Program-made: the position numbers and the translations under genes
In this document: positions 6,976 through 10,009 of the stretch, in pieces
Numbering within the stretch: the stretch's first letter is position 1
How the letters are laid out: every line of letters starts with the position of its first letter
Source of the DNA: Aquirhabdus sp.
GTDB lineage: Bacteria; Pseudomonadota; Gammaproteobacteria; Pseudomonadales; Moraxellaceae
Direction: 5' to 3'
Length of the DNA stretch: 10,009 bases
Assembly: GCA_030150595.1 (NCBI GenBank)
Contig: JASLFQ010000233.1
Location: 1 to 10,009, forward strand
The notes under the pieces: generated by a model
The model's database searches: none
Seen by the model: only the letters and a program-made list of their open reading frames with translations
What the model was told of the DNA's origin: nothing

Positions 6976-7551
6976 TTAATTCGTACGGAAAAAATATTCG
7001 CGATAATATTTCAACTCTTTGATTGAGTCGCGCACGTCATCCAATGCGAGATGGCTAGAGTCTTTCTTGAGACCCGCCATCAATTCGGGACGCCAGCGCC
7101 GCGCTAACTCTTTTACCGACGATACATCTAAGTTGCGATAGTGAAAGAATTGCTCCAATTCAGGCATCAGGCGATGCATAAAGCGGCGATCTTGGCAGAT
7201 TGAATTGCCGCACATCGGCGATTTCTTCGGTTCAACCCATTTTTTCAGAAACTCTAAAGTCTCGAGTTCAACGTCACGTGCAGACTTTGTGCTACGGCGA
7301 ACACGTTCAATTAAGCCAGATTGACCATGTTGACGTGTATTCCATTCATCCATCGCATTCAGAATAATATCGGATTGATGGACTGCGAGCATTGGACCTT
7401 CCGCGAGGATATTTAGGTTCTCGTCGGTCACAATCGTTGCAATTTCAATAATCTTGTCATTATCGGTATCGAGACCAGTCATTTCCAAGTCAATCCAGAT
7501 CAAGCGATTCTTGGTCTTGTCTGCCGTGTCGTTTGTTGGTGCGGTTGCCAT
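6976..7551 (-). CDS. orn: Oligoribonuclease
   Basis: This 191-residue 3'-5' exoribonuclease of the DEDDh (RNase D/T-like) family degrades 2-5 nt RNA fragments and linearised c-di-GMP (pGpG) to mononucleotides and is essential in many gammaproteobacteria. Catalytic residues are visible: D21 and E23 in [11 protein letters not shown]121 in [12 protein letters not shown]167 and D172 in [11 protein letters not shown]. Lengths of known enzymes are about 180-185; the extra residues are a Thr/Asn-rich N-terminal leader. ATG 7551 is preceded by AGAG on the minus strand. It is divergent from rsgA, the usual partner across the intergenic region. Two toxin-antitoxin genes follow 11 bases after its stop, and no terminator separates them. 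Confidence 0.96.
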   Translation of the reverse strand: MATAPTNDTADKTKNRLIWIDLEMTGLDTDNDKIIEIATIVTDENLNILAEGPMLAVHQSDIILNAMDEWNTRQHGQSGLIERVRRSTKSARDVELETLEFLKKWVEPKKSPMCGNSICQDRRFMHRLMPELEQFFHYRNLDVSSVKELARRWRPELMAGLKKDSSHLALDDVRDSIKELKYYREYFFRTN

Positions 7552-7697
7552 TAAAATCTCTATGTTTCGCGTGAAAGTGCTTATACTAGCAAGATTAGCA
7601 TTAATATTGGACTGGATCGTTTCATGCGCTGTGTTTTAATTCATCGTTTGTGTAATTTGACTGTCGTCTCAGGTCGACCATTGCTTTTGAGTAAAGC
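7552..7697. promoter_or_regulatory. orn-rsgA divergent promoter region
   Basis: These 146 bases between two divergent core genes should carry both promoters. The near-palindromic CTTATACTAG around 7581-7590 offers a -10-like TATACT on the plus strand and TAGTAT/TATAAG on the minus strand, but no good -35 is seen at proper spacing on either strand. The assignment is tentative. Confidence 0.35.
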
Positions 7698-8726
7698 ATG
7701 GCACTGATTCGTAAGCGTCGTCTGACCGATCAGCAAACTCGTCGCATTGAGGCGCAACAAACTCGGCGGATTGATGAGGAAGACACTGGTGAGTTGCGTG
7801 AAGGATTAATTATTACTCATTACGGTCGTCAATTATTAGTTCAGCAAATTGATGTAGATAATAATGTTTCAGAACAAGATTCTGAGTCAGCAACGCCTAG
7901 AAAAACAATTTGGCGCTGTCATGCGCGCACCAATTTACCTGTTTTAGTCACAGGTGATCGCGTCCGTTTCCAAGTTGATGAAAATACTGAACTCGGCGTC
8001 ATTACGGCACTTCATCCACGCGATAGTTTGCTGACTCGTCCTGATCGCTACCATAAAGTCAAACCAGTCGCAGCCAATGTGACCTTGATTGTTGTGGTTT
8101 TCGCGGCATTACCTGTGCCATCGCCTTTGCTGATTGATCGTTATTTAGTGGCGTGTAAACAGGCTGATATTCAAGCGTTATTGGTTTTGGGGAAGTCTGA
8201 CTTGCTGACGGAAGAGGATGGACTTAAGACGTTATTAGCCGAATATAACTCGCTGGGTTATGACACGCTGACCGTAGAAACCGACGGCGACTTGTCTGAG
8301 CTGATTGAGAAAATGTCTGATAAAACAGTCGTTTTCGTTGGGCAATCTGGCGTGGGTAAAAGTTCACTGATTAATGCCCTGATTCCCGATGCCAATCTGA
8401 AAGTAAATATTATTTCCGAAAATTCGGCGCTTGGACAACATACAACGACGACAACGACGCTATTACCATTACCGAATGGTGGTGCGTTGATTGATTCGCC
8501 TGGGATTCGTGAGTTTGGTGTTTGGCATCTCACGGTTGATGCGATTCGTAATGGTTTTATTGAAATGTATCCGTACTATGGCATGTGCCGTTTCCGTAAT
8601 TGCTTGCACAAGAACGAGCCAGGTTGTGCGCTCATTGCTGCTGCGGCTGCAGGCAAAGTCTTACCGCGTCGTTTGGCGAGTTTAAATCGCTTGGAAGATG
8701 AAGCACGCGAAGCCGATAAAACGTAA
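7698..8726 (+). CDS. rsgA: Small ribosomal subunit biogenesis GTPase RsgA (YjeQ)
   Basis: This 342-residue circularly permuted GTPase assists late 30S subunit assembly and release of maturation factors. The N-terminal extension is basic with a doubled QQTRRI (13-18, 20-25), followed by an OB domain (about 33-110), the permuted G domain, and a C-terminal zinc domain. G motifs come in the order typical for the family: G4 first (GKSD 165-168), then G1 GQSGVGKSS (215-223), G2 threonine run 249-254 after GQH, and G3 DSPG (266-269). Zinc ligands are C297, C302, H304 and C310 (CRFRNCLHKNEPGC). The G4 motif is unusual: the canonical NKxD asparagine is glycine, encoded GGG. The ATG at 7698 has GAG six bases upstream. 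The gene is divergent from orn and about 200 bases upstream of the rhodanese gene. Confidence 0.95.
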   Translation: MALIRKRRLTDQQTRRIEAQQTRRIDEEDTGELREGLIITHYGRQLLVQQIDVDNNVSEQDSESATPRKTIWRCHARTNLPVLVTGDRVRFQVDENTELGVITALHPRDSLLTRPDRYHKVKPVAANVTLIVVVFAALPVPSPLLIDRYLVACKQADIQALLVLGKSDLLTEEDGLKTLLAEYNSLGYDTLTVETDGDLSELIEKMSDKTVVFVGQSGVGKSSLINALIPDANLKVNIISENSALGQHTTTTTTLLPLPNGGALIDSPGIREFGVWHLTVDAIRNGFIEMYPYYGMCRFRNCLHKNEPGCALIAAAAAGKVLPRRLASLNRLEDEAREADKT

Positions 8727-8825
8727 TGTAATAAATTTCAAATATCATGGGCTGTCGGCTTGAAAAAGCAGTCATGCGTCATTATGAATAGATGACAGTT
8801 TTGTGATTAGTAAAAATGGCACATC

Positions 8826-8880
8826 GAGTCTGTCGAAATGTGTGGTAGTCGCCGCGTATATCGTTCACTTCGACCAGTGA
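8826..8880. repeat. REP-like repeat, degenerate copy 2
   Basis: TCGAAATGTGTGGTA at 8833-8847 matches TCGAAATGTGCGGTA at 5274-5288 in 14 of 15 bases, and CACTTCGAC at 8866-8874 is identical to 5304-5312 at nearly the same distance (33 versus 30 bases). The outer arms are eroded compared with copy 1. It fills most of the 203-base gap between rsgA and the rhodanese gene; the rest of that gap shows no gene or clear terminator. Confidence 0.6.
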
Positions 8881-8935
8881 AGTAGAACTTTGGCGTGATG
8901 AAAATGAAGTTTGGTTTCTTAGTTTTTAATTGTTG

Positions 8936-8942
8936 AAGGTGA
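8936..8942 (+). promoter_or_regulatory. Ribosome binding site deciding the rhodanese start
   Basis: AAGGTGA at 8936-8942 lies 5 bases before TTG 8948. It overlaps the possible upstream TTG codons at 8930 and 8933, which would place it inside the gene. The same AAGGTGA word is used by grxC at 9384-9390. A nearby ATG at 8943 is out of frame. Confidence 0.65.
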
Positions 8943-8947
8943 ATGTT

Positions 8948-9358
8948 TTGGAACGTTTTCTTGAATTCATGCAGCACCATCCGATTTTGTTTGGCATTCT
9001 CGGCGTATTAGTGATTCTGTTTTTTTTGTTGGAAAATCAACGCAGTGGTCGCAAAATCTCTCCGCAAGCATTAGGTGGTTTTGTCAATCGCGAAAAAGCC
9101 GTGATTATTGATCTGCGCGATGCAAAAGAATTTCGCGAAGGACATATTAGTGGTAGTCGCAATATTCCACTAAGTAGCCTCAAGAACCATCTTGAAGAGT
9201 TGCGTGAAATTCAGCAACCAATCGTGATGGTTTGCAAAATGGGTCAAACCGCAGGTGGTGCAATACAGCAAGTGGGTGGGCAGAATCTATACCGACTCGA
9301 AGGCGGTATCTTGGGTTGGCAAGGGCAAAACTTGCCGCTGGTTAAGCCTAAACGCTAA
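8948..9358 (+). CDS. Membrane-anchored rhodanese-like protein (YibN-like)
   Basis: This 136-residue protein starts at TTG 8948, chosen from the AAGGTGA ribosome site; longer TTG starts at 8930/8933 are possible. Residues about 12-28 form one hydrophobic membrane segment (PILFGILGVLVILFFLL), followed by a single rhodanese domain facing the cytosol or periplasm. Domain landmarks are VIIDLRDAKEFREGHISGSRNIPL (52-75), the active-site loop VCKMGQTAGG with cysteine C96 (95-104), and LEGGILGWQGQNLPLV. The catalytic cysteine is present, so sulfur transfer is possible; the substrate is unknown. Order and topology match E. coli yibN, which precedes grxC and secB. The stop lies 38 bases before grxC, consistent with an operon. 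Confidence 0.88.
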   Translation: MERFLEFMQHHPILFGILGVLVILFFLLENQRSGRKISPQALGGFVNREKAVIIDLRDAKEFREGHISGSRNIPLSSLKNHLEELREIQQPIVMVCKMGQTAGGAIQQVGGQNLYRLEGGILGWQGQNLPLVKPKR

Positions 9359-9396
9359 GCCGTTTAAGCCAATCAATAATTTAAAGGTGATTTCTC

Positions 9397-9690
9397 ATGA
9401 GTGATGCAACTACAAATGCCGTTGAGACAAACAATGCTTTAGTGACCATTTACAGTACGCCTGTTTGTCCATATTGCGTGCGCGCGAAGCAATTGTTGAC
9501 TCGTAAAGGTGTTGCTTATCATGATATTGACCTAAGTCGTGAGCCAGCAGAGGCGCGTGCCGAGTTGATGCAACGCACAAAGCAGCGCACCGTGCCGCAG
9601 ATTTTTATCAAAGACGTATTTGTTGGTGGTTTTGACCAACTTTACGCACTAGAGCAACATGGTGAATTGGACAAAATGTTGGCTGGATAA
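9397..9690 (+). CDS. grxC: Glutaredoxin 3
   Basis: This 97-residue thioredoxin-fold dithiol glutaredoxin reduces protein disulfides and glutathione mixed disulfides using glutathione. It carries the CPYC active site (C24 and C27), the cis-proline TVP (65-67) and the glutathione-binding GGFD (77-80). An N-terminal extension of about 13 residues rich in Asn and Thr precedes the core domain; E. coli GrxC has about 83 residues. ATG 9397 follows AAGGTGA at 9384-9390 with 6 bases of spacing. It sits between the rhodanese gene and secB, as in many gammaproteobacteria, probably in one transcript. Confidence 0.95.
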   Translation: MSDATTNAVETNNALVTIYSTPVCPYCVRAKQLLTRKGVAYHDIDLSREPAEARAELMQRTKQRTVPQIFIKDVFVGGFDQLYALEQHGELDKMLAG

Positions 9691-9745
9691 GCCTTAACGT
9701 TGTTCACTTTTTTTAACGAGTCGTATTACAACAGGAAGATTTACA

Positions 9746-10009
9746 ATGAGTGATGAACAACAAGTCGCCCCGCAAGCTACTGAAGCACCACAAGCACAGT
9801 TGGCTTTGGAGCGTATTTATCTCAAAGACTTGTCTTTTGAAGTGCCAAGCGCAAAAGTATTCACCAGCGAATGGCAGCCAGAGCTAAATATCAATCTGAC
9901 TAGCAATGCTGAACAGCTTGATCCGACCCATTTTGAAGTTGTATTGAGCGTGACGCTGACTGCTAATAATGGTGGCGCACCTGCGTATGTTGCTGAAGTT
10001 AAACAAGCA
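9746..10009 (+). CDS. secB: Protein-export chaperone SecB, 5' part
   Basis: An open frame runs from ATG 9746 to the window end (88 codons, no stop). After an acidic, Gln/Ala-rich N-terminal tail of about 18 residues, the protein reads [21 protein letters not shown] (19-39) and WQPELNINL, followed by [12 protein letters not shown], which is the conserved N-terminal half of SecB. SecB is a tetrameric cytosolic chaperone that keeps preproteins unfolded and hands them to SecA for export. Full length is normally about 150 residues, so roughly 60 residues lie beyond the window. AGGA at 9733-9736 is the ribosome site, 9 bases before the ATG. It follows grxC by 55 bases. Confidence 0.95.
   Translation, partial: MSDEQQVAPQATEAPQAQLALERIYLKDLSFEVPSAKVFTSEWQPELNINLTSNAEQLDPTHFEVVLSVTLTANNGGAPAYVAEVKQA

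Noticed and set aside
7734..7778. Duplicated QQTRRI near the RsgA N terminus
   Set aside because: RsgA proteins commonly begin with a basic QQRR-type tail (E. coli has a similar doubled QRR), so this is not unusual.
9691..9745. T-run between grxC and secB as a possible terminator
   Set aside because: No convincing stem precedes the T-run, and the genes are normally in one operon.
1..10009. CRISPR array, tRNA or rRNA genes, insertion sequences
   Set aside because: No regularly spaced direct repeats, no tRNA-like cloverleaf with CCA-adjacent arms noticed, and no transposase or integrase domain found on either strand.

Overview
The window reads as a chromosomal segment of a gammaproteobacterium, most likely a member of the Moraxellaceae related to Acinetobacter. 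This rests on the gene set and order (apbC divergent from metG; orn divergent from rsgA; then rhodanese, grxC and secB), on protein resemblance recalled from memory, and on moderate, somewhat AT-leaning codon use. The taxon is an inference and no database was searched.

Layout. (1) 1-1541 is an accessory patch. It holds the 3' end of a DUF4160 gene, an overlapping DUF2442 gene, a protein resembling the uracil-DNA glycosylase superfamily, and, convergent with that, a 71-residue orphan HicB-like antitoxin that lacks its usual C-terminal DNA-binding part. (2) 1565-5068 is core: apbC/mrp (minus strand, Fe-S cluster carrier ATPase) divergent from metG (plus strand, methionyl-tRNA synthetase). (3) 5069-5451 is a gene-free stretch of 383 bases with three palindromic structures: a GCTGGGG/CCCCAGC hairpin cluster, a strong rho-independent terminator for metG, and a REP-like inverted repeat. 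(4) 5452-6964 is a second accessory patch: an alpha/beta hydrolase (plus) convergent with a HEPN/MNT toxin-antitoxin pair (minus) that lies immediately behind orn. (5) 6976-10009 is core: orn (oligoribonuclease, minus) divergent from rsgA (small-subunit assembly GTPase, plus), followed by a membrane-anchored rhodanese, grxC and the 5' end of secB.

How the genes fit together. The core genes serve translation and RNA turnover (metG, orn, rsgA), Fe-S delivery (apbC), and thiol chemistry with protein export (rhodanese-grxC-secB, an order also known from E. coli yibN-grxC-secB). The accessory genes are mostly toxin-antitoxin-like small pairs next to core operons. The most notable points are: hepT-mntA in an apparent read-through arrangement with orn, with both diagnostic motifs intact (RX4HXY and GSX10DXD); an RsgA whose G4 motif reads GKSD instead of NKxD; a HicB-like protein cut exactly at its domain boundary; and two copies of one dispersed repeat about 3.6 kb apart. 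I found no clear, wholly undescribed multi-gene system. No CRISPR array, tRNA, rRNA or transposase is visible.
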